DNA from: an uncultured Eudoraea sp.
GTDB taxonomy: Bacteria > Bacteroidota > Bacteroidia > Flavobacteriales > Flavobacteriaceae
Length of the DNA stretch: 64,000 nt
Assembly (NCBI GenBank): GCA_947258405.1
Contig: CAMYIE010000002.1
Span: forward strand, 1 to 64,000
Direction of reading: 5' to 3'
Shown: positions 1-6,133 of the stretch, one piece after another
Position numbering within the stretch: the first letter of the stretch is position 1
Layout of the letters: each line of letters starts with the position of its first letter
Program-made: the position numbers and the translations under genes
Notes under the pieces: generated by a model
Databases searched by the model: none
Seen by the model: only the letters and a program-made list of their open reading frames with translations
Told to the model about the DNA's origin: nothing

Positions 1-39
1 GCGCCCTGGGGTGGTAGCGGATACGATCCGGTTCCGTAG
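1..39 (+). CDS. yidD: YidD, 3' end only
   Basis: The first 13 codons of the window read APWGGSGYDPVP followed by a TAG stop at 37-39. The PWGGSGYDPVP ending is the hallmark C-terminus of YidD, the small membrane-associated protein that assists YidC/Sec membrane protein insertion. The gene starts outside the window. In Flavobacteriaceae yidD commonly sits beside lgt, which follows here. The call rests on twelve residues plus context, so the family is likely but not proven. Confidence 0.75.
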   Translation, partial: APWGGSGYDPVP

Positions 40-113
40 AGGGATGACAACTCGCCAGCGCACCATCTCGCCTGTCGCTAAAAATGTATCCCATACATTA
101 TCTAATCGCTCCA

Positions 114-149
114 GCGCACTGGGGTGGTAGCGGATGCGATCCTGTTCCC
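114..149 (+). repeat. degenerate second copy of the yidD tail
   Basis: Bases 114-149 match bases 1-36 at 32 of 36 positions and read AHWGGSGCDPVP in the same phase. The stop codon is lost: the codon after the final P is TGG, so the frame runs on into lgt. No intact second yidD is visible upstream of it, so this looks like a partial tandem duplication that is decaying rather than a gene. Confidence 0.75.
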
Positions 150-219
150 TGGTATAAATCGGGTTGTGCAACGCAATCCACTTTCTATTTTACTATCTTA
201 GCCCCTTTAAAATCACTTG

Positions 220-1182
220 ATGTTTTTTCTTGGAATCACATGGAATCCCAACGACACCCTGTTCAGTCTGGGGCCATTACAGATCAAATATTACAACCTG
301 CTTTGGATCATAGCTTTTGCAGTGGGCTGGTATCTGATGAAGCGTATTTTTGAAAAGGAGAAGAAAAGCAATGAACAACTAGACGCCCTTTTTATTTATA
401 GCGTATTGTCCACAATGCTGGGCGCCAGACTCGGACATGTTTTCTTCTACGATTGGGCCTATTATAAAAATCATCTAGCCGAAATCCTGCTGCCGATCCG
501 GGAAAAATCGGGTAGCGCATTATTCGGACTCATCAATGGTTACGAATTTTCGGGCTTTACCGGTTTGGCCAGTCATGGTGCTACCATTGGTATGATCATA
601 GGGATGTATTTTCTTGGCCGGAAGTATAAAGATTTGAAGCTTTTATGGATAGTAGACAGGTTAACCATCCCGTTCGCCATTGGTGCCTTTATGGTAAGGC
701 TTGGTAACTTTTTCAACTCCGAGATCAATGGTAAAATCACCGATGCCTCCTTTATTTTTGGAACGCGATTCGTGCGAGATTCAGATGATATGCCTGCATA
801 TAAGGCGCTTCAGATCACCAAGGAAAAATCGGTTGATGCTGCTTATAAAGCCATTGAGATCGACCCAAAATATACCGAATTCCTTCAGGCTATCCCTTTC
901 CGGCATCCAGCCCAACTCTACGAGGGCGTAGCATATATATTTGTATTCCTGATTCTGCATTGGCTCTACTGGAAAACCGATAAAGGGCAGAAGCCCGGGT
1001 TTCTATTCGGACTCTTTCTGATCTTATTATGGACCATCAGATTCTTTGTAGAATTTGTCAAAAAAAGTCAGGGTGGTTTTGAGGAGTCACTTGGCCTGTT
1101 GTCTACCGGCCAATGGTTAAGTATCCCCTTTATAATCATCGGACTTTATTTTGTATTAAGGCCCGTGGCAAAAAAAGGTTAA
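220..1182 (+). CDS. lgt: prolipoprotein diacylglyceryl transferase
   Basis: Inner-membrane enzyme that transfers diacylglycerol from phosphatidylglycerol to the lipobox cysteine of prolipoproteins, the first step of lipoprotein maturation. The 320-residue protein is mostly hydrophobic segments. It carries the conserved SHGATIG stretch near residue 118 and the RLGNFFNSE signature near residue 160, and a late TIRFFVEFVK motif. A TTG lies directly before the ATG at 220; the ATG is preferred. Extra residues between the signature and the PAQLYE motif are typical of Bacteroidota versions. The next gene follows after 4 bp, so the two are probably cotranscribed. The many lipoproteins in this window are its likely substrates. 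Confidence 0.95.
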   Translation: MFFLGITWNPNDTLFSLGPLQIKYYNLLWIIAFAVGWYLMKRIFEKEKKSNEQLDALFIYSVLSTMLGARLGHVFFYDWAYYKNHLAEILLPIREKSGSALFGLINGYEFSGFTGLASHGATIGMIIGMYFLGRKYKDLKLLWIVDRLTIPFAIGAFMVRLGNFFNSEINGKITDASFIFGTRFVRDSDDMPAYKALQITKEKSVDAAYKAIEIDPKYTEFLQAIPFRHPAQLYEGVAYIFVFLILHWLYWKTDKGQKPGFLFGLFLILLWTIRFFVEFVKKSQGGFEESLGLLSTGQWLSIPFIIIGLYFVLRPVAKKG

Positions 1183-1186
1183 TCCT

Positions 1187-1684
1187 ATGCGTTTCAAAAC
1201 TATATTTCGTCTCTTACTGATAGGGGGTTTTTTGTTTTCGCTGGGTTCCTGTAAAGATGCCCCTCCCAAGCAGGCCATAAAAACTTCGGAAATTACCTTT
1301 ACCAGGGAAGGAGAGCTCTCGGTTTACCAGTCGGGTACCGAAGCCGTTCTCGCTCAGATCGATATTGAGATCGCCGAGACGGAATACGAAACCAGTACCG
1401 GGCTGATGTACCGTAAGGGCATGGAAAAGAACCAGGGAATGCTCTTTATTTTCGACTATGTGGGCATGCATTCATTCTATATGAAGAACACCGAATTCGA
1501 CATCGATATCATTTTTATCGACGACGAATATAAAATTGCCAGCTACCACGATCGTGCCAGGGCTATGGACGAGACAGGTATCTCTTCCAAAGTCCCGATC
1601 AGGTATGTTCTGGAGATTAATGCGGGGCTACGGTCTAAGTGGGGATTGGAGATAGGAGACCGAATAGGCTTCACACGTCCTTAA
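1187..1684 (+). CDS. DUF192 family lipoprotein
   Basis: A 165-residue protein with a lipoprotein signal ending in LGSC (lipid Cys about residue 22) followed by a DUF192 domain. Diagnostic pieces are GLMYRKGM, MLFIF, SFYMKNT, IDIIFID and the closing VLEINAG...GDRIGF. The biochemical role of DUF192 is not established. It is placed 4 bp after lgt and shares its operon, as in many flavobacteria, so it is probably an envelope protein. The signal peptide and lipobox are visible; anything beyond the family name would be a guess. Confidence 0.85.
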   Translation: MRFKTIFRLLLIGGFLFSLGSCKDAPPKQAIKTSEITFTREGELSVYQSGTEAVLAQIDIEIAETEYETSTGLMYRKGMEKNQGMLFIFDYVGMHSFYMKNTEFDIDIIFIDDEYKIASYHDRARAMDETGISSKVPIRYVLEINAGLRSKWGLEIGDRIGFTRP

Positions 1685-1735
1685 CTTGTTTCTGGCAATG
1701 ATGTAAATTTCTTTGTCCAATATTTAACCAGGCCA

Positions 1736-1939
1736 TTATTTAGTACGGCAGGTCGATAGTCCAAACGGAGCATATAAGGGGCAAAAACTCACAAAGCTGG
1801 TGCCTACAAAAACGCCTGCTAGTACAAGCAATACTATACCTATAGTTCCTGTAACAGTCCCGGTAAAATATAGTGCTACAAAAATGGCGGCGATGATAAA
1901 GCGAACGATCCGGTCTGTACTACCCATGTTTTTTTTCAT
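1736..1939 (-). CDS. DUF2892 (YgaP-like) membrane protein
   Basis: A 67-residue protein with two hydrophobic helices in the DUF2892 pattern: MKKNMGSTDRIVRFI at the start and a FCPLYAPFGLSTC ending with two cysteines. This family is the membrane-anchor domain of the rhodanese YgaP and often stands alone near sulfur genes. It lies 12 bp downstream of the 31-aa peptide gene at 1952-2047 and is probably cotranscribed with it from the promoter near 2060. A paralogue with the same FCPLYGLLGIHTC ending lies at 50000-50206. Confidence 0.88.
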   Translation of the reverse strand: MKKNMGSTDRIVRFIIAAIFVALYFTGTVTGTIGIVLLVLAGVFVGTSFVSFCPLYAPFGLSTCRTK

Positions 1940-1951
1940 CTGAATAAAGTT

Positions 1952-2047
1952 TTAGTTCAATATATTTTGTGCGAGCAAGACGATTCCGGTAACCAGGCCT
2001 ATACACAGGATACAAACCAATATGAATTTCAGAAACTTCTTCCTCAT
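1952..2047 (-). CDS. 31-aa single-pass membrane peptide
   Basis: ATG at 2047 opens a 31-codon frame: basic start MRKKFLKF, then one hydrophobic helix ILVCILCIGLVTGIVLLA, ending QNILN and TAA. The positive-inside start and clean helix look like a real micro-protein. It is the first gene after the CRP-like site and -7-like box at 2060-2103, and DUF2892 follows 12 bp later. No family is recognised. Similar tiny peptides lie in the second DUF2892 neighbourhood (49337-49901). Confidence 0.6.
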   Translation of the reverse strand: MRKKFLKFILVCILCIGLVTGIVLLAQNILN

Positions 2048-2059
2048 TATTACTGCAGA

Positions 2060-2067
2060 TAAAATTA
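2060..2067 (-). promoter_or_regulatory. -7-like box before the 31-aa peptide
   Basis: Minus strand TAATTTTA, one mismatch from the Bacteroidota TAnnTTTG box. It starts 22 bp after the end of the GTGACTTAAGTCAC dyad and ends 12 bp before the ATG at 2047, implying a very short leader. No good TTG -33 element is seen, which fits an activator-dependent promoter. Confidence 0.45.
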
Positions 2068-2089
2068 GATAAGATCTACAAGGTTTGCA

Positions 2090-2103
2090 GTGACTTAAGT
2101 CAC
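2090..2103. promoter_or_regulatory. CRP-like operator GTGACTTAAGTCAC
   Basis: A perfect 14-bp palindrome, GTGA-N6-TCAC, which is the core of the E. coli CRP consensus. It overlaps the stop codon of the Crp/Fnr gene and lies 42 bp upstream of the 31-aa peptide start. Its centre is about 29 bp upstream of the -7-like box, which puts it near -41 as expected for class II activation. Three similar dyads elsewhere have the same spacing. Confidence 0.6.
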
Positions 2104-2723
2104 CAATTCAATAATTCTATCTTTTGGGTGTGCTGTCTGACCAGACCATCTGTTTCCAACTTTTTCATAACACGGCTAATGACCTCGCGAACAGTACCCA
2201 ATTCATCCGCCAGTTGCTGATGTGAGATTTTGAGCGGATTTTGGTTTTTTATTGATGCTTTTGTCTGTAAATGTTTATAGAGGCGTTTGTCCATCTTATC
2301 GAACATAAGATGCTGAATTGTATCGAGCAATTCGCTATAACGTTGTTTGTATTGATTAAAAAACAAACGATTCATTCCCGGATAGTCTGCTATCCAGCTT
2401 CGGACTTCCTTAACCGGCATCAATAAAGCTTCGGTATCTTCTTCGGTTACCGCGTAGATACTGCTAGGATCATTTTCGAGTGAAGCAGAAAATGACATAA
2501 TGCAGCTTTCCCTGGGCTGTATATAATACAGCAACAATTCCCGGTCCTTATATCGGGTATACACCTTTATCAAGCCCTTCAATACTAAGGGTATTACTTT
2601 TATATACTGCCCCTCTCTTAGTATTTCCGTGTTTTTAGGCAAGGTTTTTAACTGGGCTGTACTGCGTATTCTCTCAAGGAGATCGGCATTGAGATGAGAT
2701 AAGTAGTCTGGTATCTCAATCAT
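2100..2723 (-). CDS. Crp/Fnr family transcriptional regulator (first)
   Basis: A 207-residue regulator with an N-terminal cyclic-nucleotide-binding-type beta roll (about 10-115), a long dimer helix, and a C-terminal winged helix (about 145-207). The recognition helix region ELGTVREVISRVMKKLE aligns without gaps to E. coli CRP and keeps the R-E-x3-R residues (CRP R180, E181, R185) that read GTGA half sites. That fits the GTGA-N6-TCAC dyad at its own 3' end. No cysteine cluster of the FNR Fe-S type is visible at the N-terminus. The ligand is unknown. It is divergent in sequence from the second Crp/Fnr at 54590-55234 but shares the ELLLYYI-x8-SFS region. Confidence 0.92.
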   Translation of the reverse strand: MIEIPDYLSHLNADLLERIRSTAQLKTLPKNTEILREGQYIKVIPLVLKGLIKVYTRYKDRELLLYYIQPRESCIMSFSASLENDPSSIYAVTEEDTEALLMPVKEVRSWIADYPGMNRLFFNQYKQRYSELLDTIQHLMFDKMDKRLYKHLQTKASIKNQNPLKISHQQLADELGTVREVISRVMKKLETDGLVRQHTQKIELLNW

Positions 2724-2770
2724 ATCAAGAGCGTTCTATAATATCCGGACGATTAAATATACAACAAAAA

Positions 2771-2794
2771 CTGCCCCGAGAATTATCGGGGCAG
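2771..2794 (-). terminator. Rho-independent terminator
   Basis: A 9-bp perfect stem CTGCCCCGA/TCGGGGCAG with a 6-nt loop, followed on the minus strand by a T-rich run (GTTTTTGTTG). It lies 110 bp beyond the stop of the lipoprotein gene at 2906-3403 and before the Crp/Fnr gene, so it separates the two units. Confidence 0.85.
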
Positions 2795-2905
2795 TAATAC
2801 AAAACCTGTTCCTTATGGTAAAACACCTCTTTATGCACAATGGAAGGTTTTGTAAATGAAGGCTTCTTGGTGTGGGGCTTTACTGTAGAAGTCTTCAAAG
2901 CAGGT

Positions 2906-3403
2906 TTAGTTACTAACAAAAATTAATCTATCAGTACTGCCATCTCCACCACTGATATCAATCAGTTCAATCCGGTTATCAGTAAATGATACGATGTCCC
3001 AGTCATCGGTCAGTTCAGTAAATCGATCAGGAGAGGCAAAAAAGATGTTGAAATCGATATCATCGCTGTCATCATCCATACTGTCATCGCTACTGCTATC
3101 GCTACTGTCGTCTCCTGTAACAGACCAGCTTCCTTCAATTTGATTGCTGCCGTTATCCGCCAGTAGCGAACCATCAGCATTAAAGGTAAATGTATAGCCC
3201 GCAAAATCGTCGGTTTCATCAACTCCAGAGTCGATATAGCTCATGATCGACCAGCCGCCTGTGGTCATCAAATTTTCAACTTCTTGCACTTGGGCATCCA
3301 GATTGGCCGACATATCGGAATTACTGTCATCGGACGTACAGGAGGTTAAAGCGAGTAATGAAATAACGATCCAGTAATATTTAATTCTCTTTTTCATGAT
3401 CAT
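2906..3403 (-). CDS. Asp/Ser-rich lipoprotein
   Basis: A 165-residue predicted lipoprotein (ATG at 3403 or 3397) with signal peptide and lipobox LTSC (Cys 22). The next residues TSDDS fit the Bacteroidota surface-export pattern. Residues about 60-165 form a domain with GYTFTFNADGSL, EGSWSVTGDD, an acidic DSSDSSSDDSMDDDSDD insert and a closing DRLIFVSN. The same order (FFFNFTVEGDI, QGSWMSEGSG, DEWVL, DDRLRYE) forms the C-terminus of the neighbouring lipoprotein at 3460-4533, so the two share a lipocalin-like or META-like beta domain. Function is unknown. It is likely cotranscribed with 3460-4533, 56 bp upstream. Confidence 0.75.
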   Translation of the reverse strand: MIMKKRIKYYWIVISLLALTSCTSDDSNSDMSANLDAQVQEVENLMTTGGWSIMSYIDSGVDETDDFAGYTFTFNADGSLLADNGSNQIEGSWSVTGDDSSDSSSDDSMDDDSDDIDFNIFFASPDRFTELTDDWDIVSFTDNRIELIDISGGDGSTDRLIFVSN

Positions 3404-3459
3404 ATAATTTATTGGTTTGGTTTGAAAAAGGGGGAGGATATCCCCCTTTCCAATTAATC

Positions 3460-4533
3460 TTATTGACAGTCGCTTTCATAGCGGAGTCTGTCATCACCGA
3501 TCCTGAGATCCACCTCATTATCATCTCCTTCCTGTTCTATTTCATGCAACACCCACTCGTCATTAAAATCGGGTAAATCGGGTATATTAATGGTTACAAC
3601 GATATTATTTCCAGAACCTTCACTCATCCAGCTACCCTGGAAAGTATCAATACCATCTGTTACTTCGATATCTCCTTCTACAGTAAAATTGAAAAAGAAT
3701 CCAGTATATTCATCATCCAAATCCATATCGTTCCTTTCCAGCTTATCCACATACCAATCGTCGCAACTGGTTAAGACATCAGTCAACAGTTCGGTATTGC
3801 AATTCTCGCAGTCATCATCATCATAATCATAGTCATCATCCTCATCGCAATCATCATCAGCATCCTCTAAAATCTCTTCCAGATCGTCCAGATTTGATGC
3901 CTCAACAACCGTCCCATCGGAAAGTGTCACAGATATAGGGAAACCGATTGTCACAATCTGTGTATCGTCAAGATCCTCAATAAAGAGATATAGCTCCTTG
4001 TCGTCCTCTATCGAGAGCGTTCCTATCAATTCATTATTGGTATCAAAAATGCTCGCCTCTATAGGGTACTGTATATCAGCGCATTCAATATCATCATCCT
4101 CCTCATTCTCACCTAAACAATCCTCTGCAAGGTCTTCCAGTTCATCAAAATTGCTGATGGTCACCTCGGTGAAATCGGGAAGTACTATGGTAATTGGAAA
4201 GAAAAACTCCAGTTCATCAATATCATCGTCAAACTCATCAAAAATATCTTCGATAAGTTCTAAATCCTCTTCGCTGTCTATCGTAATGTCTAGTCCGTTG
4301 ACATTCACAGTCACCGGTAGTTCGATATCAAGACAATTGGCATTATCCAGAATATTATCATCAGACCCATCATTTTGGGCAGTTCTTTGAAGCAGGTCGG
4401 CTACCCTTGAGCTCGCATCCAGTGATTCGTTTTGGGGTGCTTCAATAAATTCAGATTCCTCAGAGCGGCAGGCTGTGTTGAGCAACATCAGACCAAGTAC
4501 CATAAGACTAAGTAGTTTAAGACTCTTTTTCAT
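3460..4533 (-). CDS. acidic repeat lipoprotein next to the sigma/FecR locus
   Basis: A 357-residue lipoprotein: signal with lipobox NTAC (Cys 22), then RSEESEF, an acidic surface-export-like start. Residues about 65-240 hold four related units of 35-45 residues arranged as two alternating pairs. Each has a beta-rich core (for example FPITIVLPDFTEVTI and FPISVTLSDGTVVEA) and a short acidic helix (NFDELEDLAED, NLDDLEEILED). An extreme Asp run with CENC lies near residue 235-250 and could bind divalent metal. The C-terminal about 100 residues resemble the protein at 2906-3403. It is transcribed divergently from the sigma-factor operon across a 115-bp AT-rich gap, so it may be a target or partner of that system. 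No family was recognised. Confidence 0.75.
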   Translation of the reverse strand: MKKSLKLLSLMVLGLMLLNTACRSEESEFIEAPQNESLDASSRVADLLQRTAQNDGSDDNILDNANCLDIELPVTVNVNGLDITIDSEEDLELIEDIFDEFDDDIDELEFFFPITIVLPDFTEVTISNFDELEDLAEDCLGENEEDDDIECADIQYPIEASIFDTNNELIGTLSIEDDKELYLFIEDLDDTQIVTIGFPISVTLSDGTVVEASNLDDLEEILEDADDDCDEDDDYDYDDDDCENCNTELLTDVLTSCDDWYVDKLERNDMDLDDEYTGFFFNFTVEGDIEVTDGIDTFQGSWMSEGSGNNIVVTINIPDLPDFNDEWVLHEIEQEGDDNEVDLRIGDDRLRYESDCQ

Positions 4534-4648
4534 AAGATTTTAATTAAGAAGTTTATCGTTTTAATACTAAAACAACTTTGTCCTGAAAATTCCTGAAATA
4601 TTTTTGAAAATTTTATTTTATATCTTTAAATAAATCTTTCCCTCTGAC

Positions 4649-5173
4649 TTGAAGAAAGACCTGCACCAGGATATATGTGATCAAAAAGTATTTTCGGCAG
4701 TGTATGAAAAATATGCCCGGGAGCTGCACAATTATCTCTATTATAAATACGGACAAAATCTGGATCCTAACGACAAGGCCCAGGAAGCTTTTATTAAGCT
4801 CTGGGAGAATTGCAAAAAAATAAAATTTGCCTCCGCCCGTGCCTTCTTGTATAAGGCAGCAAATAATCTGATGTTAAATGAGATCAAACATCAGAAGGTG
4901 GTGCTCAGATATCAACAACAAAAGCCTAAATCCTATACTTCGGAAAATCCGGAATTCCTAATGGAAAAAGATGAATACCTGAAAGAGTACCAGGCTGTTC
5001 TGGGGAGGTTAACCGAGGAACAAAGGGTTGCTTTCTTGCTCAACAAAGTAGAAGGGAAAAAACACGAGGAGATCGCCACAATGCTAGGTGTAACCCGAAA
5101 GGTTATAGAATATCGGATATACAGTGCATTTAAAGCGTTAAAAGAGGGTTTAGAAGGATTTAAACTAAAATAA
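4649..5173 (+). CDS. ECF RNA polymerase sigma factor
   Basis: A 174-residue ECF (sigma-70 family group 4) factor. Region 2 spans about residues 12-75 (AVYEKYARELHNYLYY, KAQEAFIKLWENC) and region 4 about 118-165 (LTEEQRVAFLLNKVEG, HEEIATMLGVTRKVIEYRI). No in-frame ATG is available near the start and the frame opens with TTG at 4649 directly after a stop, so TTG is used. It is the first gene of an operon with FecR and a TonB-dependent receptor, the FecI-FecR-FecA arrangement. It is predicted to be held inactive by FecR until the receptor binds its ligand. Confidence 0.93.
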   Translation: MKKDLHQDICDQKVFSAVYEKYARELHNYLYYKYGQNLDPNDKAQEAFIKLWENCKKIKFASARAFLYKAANNLMLNEIKHQKVVLRYQQQKPKSYTSENPEFLMEKDEYLKEYQAVLGRLTEEQRVAFLLNKVEGKKHEEIATMLGVTRKVIEYRIYSAFKALKEGLEGFKLK

Positions 5174-5221
5174 TCAGGAAAAACAAGGATTGAGTTGTTA
5201 TTAAGATAAGAAGTAAGAATT

Positions 5222-6133
5222 ATGGAGAAGGACTACCTTATCGATAAATGGTTAAACGAAGGCCTGACTGATTCAGAGATGGAAACTTTCCGAAAGCGGG
5301 ACGACTATGATGAATTAGTGACTATTTTGGAAAATGCCAAACTGTTCAAAGCGTCTGAATTTTCCAATGTTGATAATTTCGACAGTCTGAAATCGAAAAT
5401 GGAGGCAAGAAAGAAAATGCCACAAGGAATTAGCTGGGTTAAACCACTACTACGAATGGCTGCTGTATTGATGGTAGGTATTGGTTTGTTTTATCTCCTG
5501 TTTGAAGATGGTATCACTCGCATTGAGACCATGGGAGGAGAAAAAATGCAGATTGAACTCCCCGATGCTTCCGCTGTTGTGCTTAACGCTGCCTCAGAAA
5601 TAAGTTATGACAAAGATCGATGGGAAGAGGAGCGAAGAATAGAATTGAAGGGCGAAGCCTTTTTCGATGTAAAAAAAGGAAGTTCATTCCAGGTGATGAC
5701 TGCAACCGGCACTATTACGGTTTTAGGTACAGAATTCAATGTCAGGCAGCGAGCCGGCCATTTTGAGGTTCACTGTTTTGAGGGCTCGGTACAGGTAATC
5801 ACCACTGCTCATAATAATACACTGGCCGCAGGCGATCATCTACAATTATTGGGTAACCGGATGGAAGTTCTAAGGAACGTAAGAAGCCAGCCGGGCTGGC
5901 TAGAAAACACCAGCAGTTTTAATCGGGTTCCCCTGGGGCTGGTTATCGACGAATTGGAACGTCAATACAATATAAAGGTGGAGTTTAGTGGTGATGGCGC
6001 CGACAGCCTATTCACCGGTGGGTTTGTCCATGGTGATCTTAAGGTAGCACTACAGGCGATTACCCGACCTTTTAATCTTGACTTCAACATCCAATCAACC
6101 GACACCGTGATCATTTTTGCAAGTGAAAAGTAA
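5222..6133 (+). CDS. FecR family anti-sigma factor
   Basis: A 303-residue single-pass inner-membrane protein. The cytoplasmic N-terminus (1-72) should bind the sigma factor. One transmembrane helix lies at about 73-95 (LLRMAAVLMVGIGLFYLLF). The periplasmic FecR domain follows (TMGGEKMQIELPDASAVVLN, GEAFFDV, TVLGTEFNV), then a DUF4974-type tail (VPLGLVIDELERQYNIKVEF) that resembles the STN fold and probably contacts the receptor. It starts 48 bp after the sigma gene, and its last codons overlap the start of the receptor gene. Confidence 0.93.
   Translation: MEKDYLIDKWLNEGLTDSEMETFRKRDDYDELVTILENAKLFKASEFSNVDNFDSLKSKMEARKKMPQGISWVKPLLRMAAVLMVGIGLFYLLFEDGITRIETMGGEKMQIELPDASAVVLNAASEISYDKDRWEEERRIELKGEAFFDVKKGSSFQVMTATGTITVLGTEFNVRQRAGHFEVHCFEGSVQVITTAHNNTLAAGDHLQLLGNRMEVLRNVRSQPGWLENTSSFNRVPLGLVIDELERQYNIKVEFSGDGADSLFTGGFVHGDLKVALQAITRPFNLDFNIQSTDTVIIFASEK

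Noticed and set aside
84-353. 89-aa frame running from the yidD-tail copy into lgt
   Set aside because: It contains the duplicated tail then reads lgt out of frame; no independent coding character.
2725-2919. 64-aa Lys/Thr/Pro-rich minus frame
   Set aside because: It runs straight through the terminator stem and overlaps the lipoprotein stop.
3998-4390. 130-aa Ser-rich plus frame
   Set aside because: It is the antisense of the Asp-rich lipoprotein (GAT/GAC codons mirrored as ATC/TC-rich serines).
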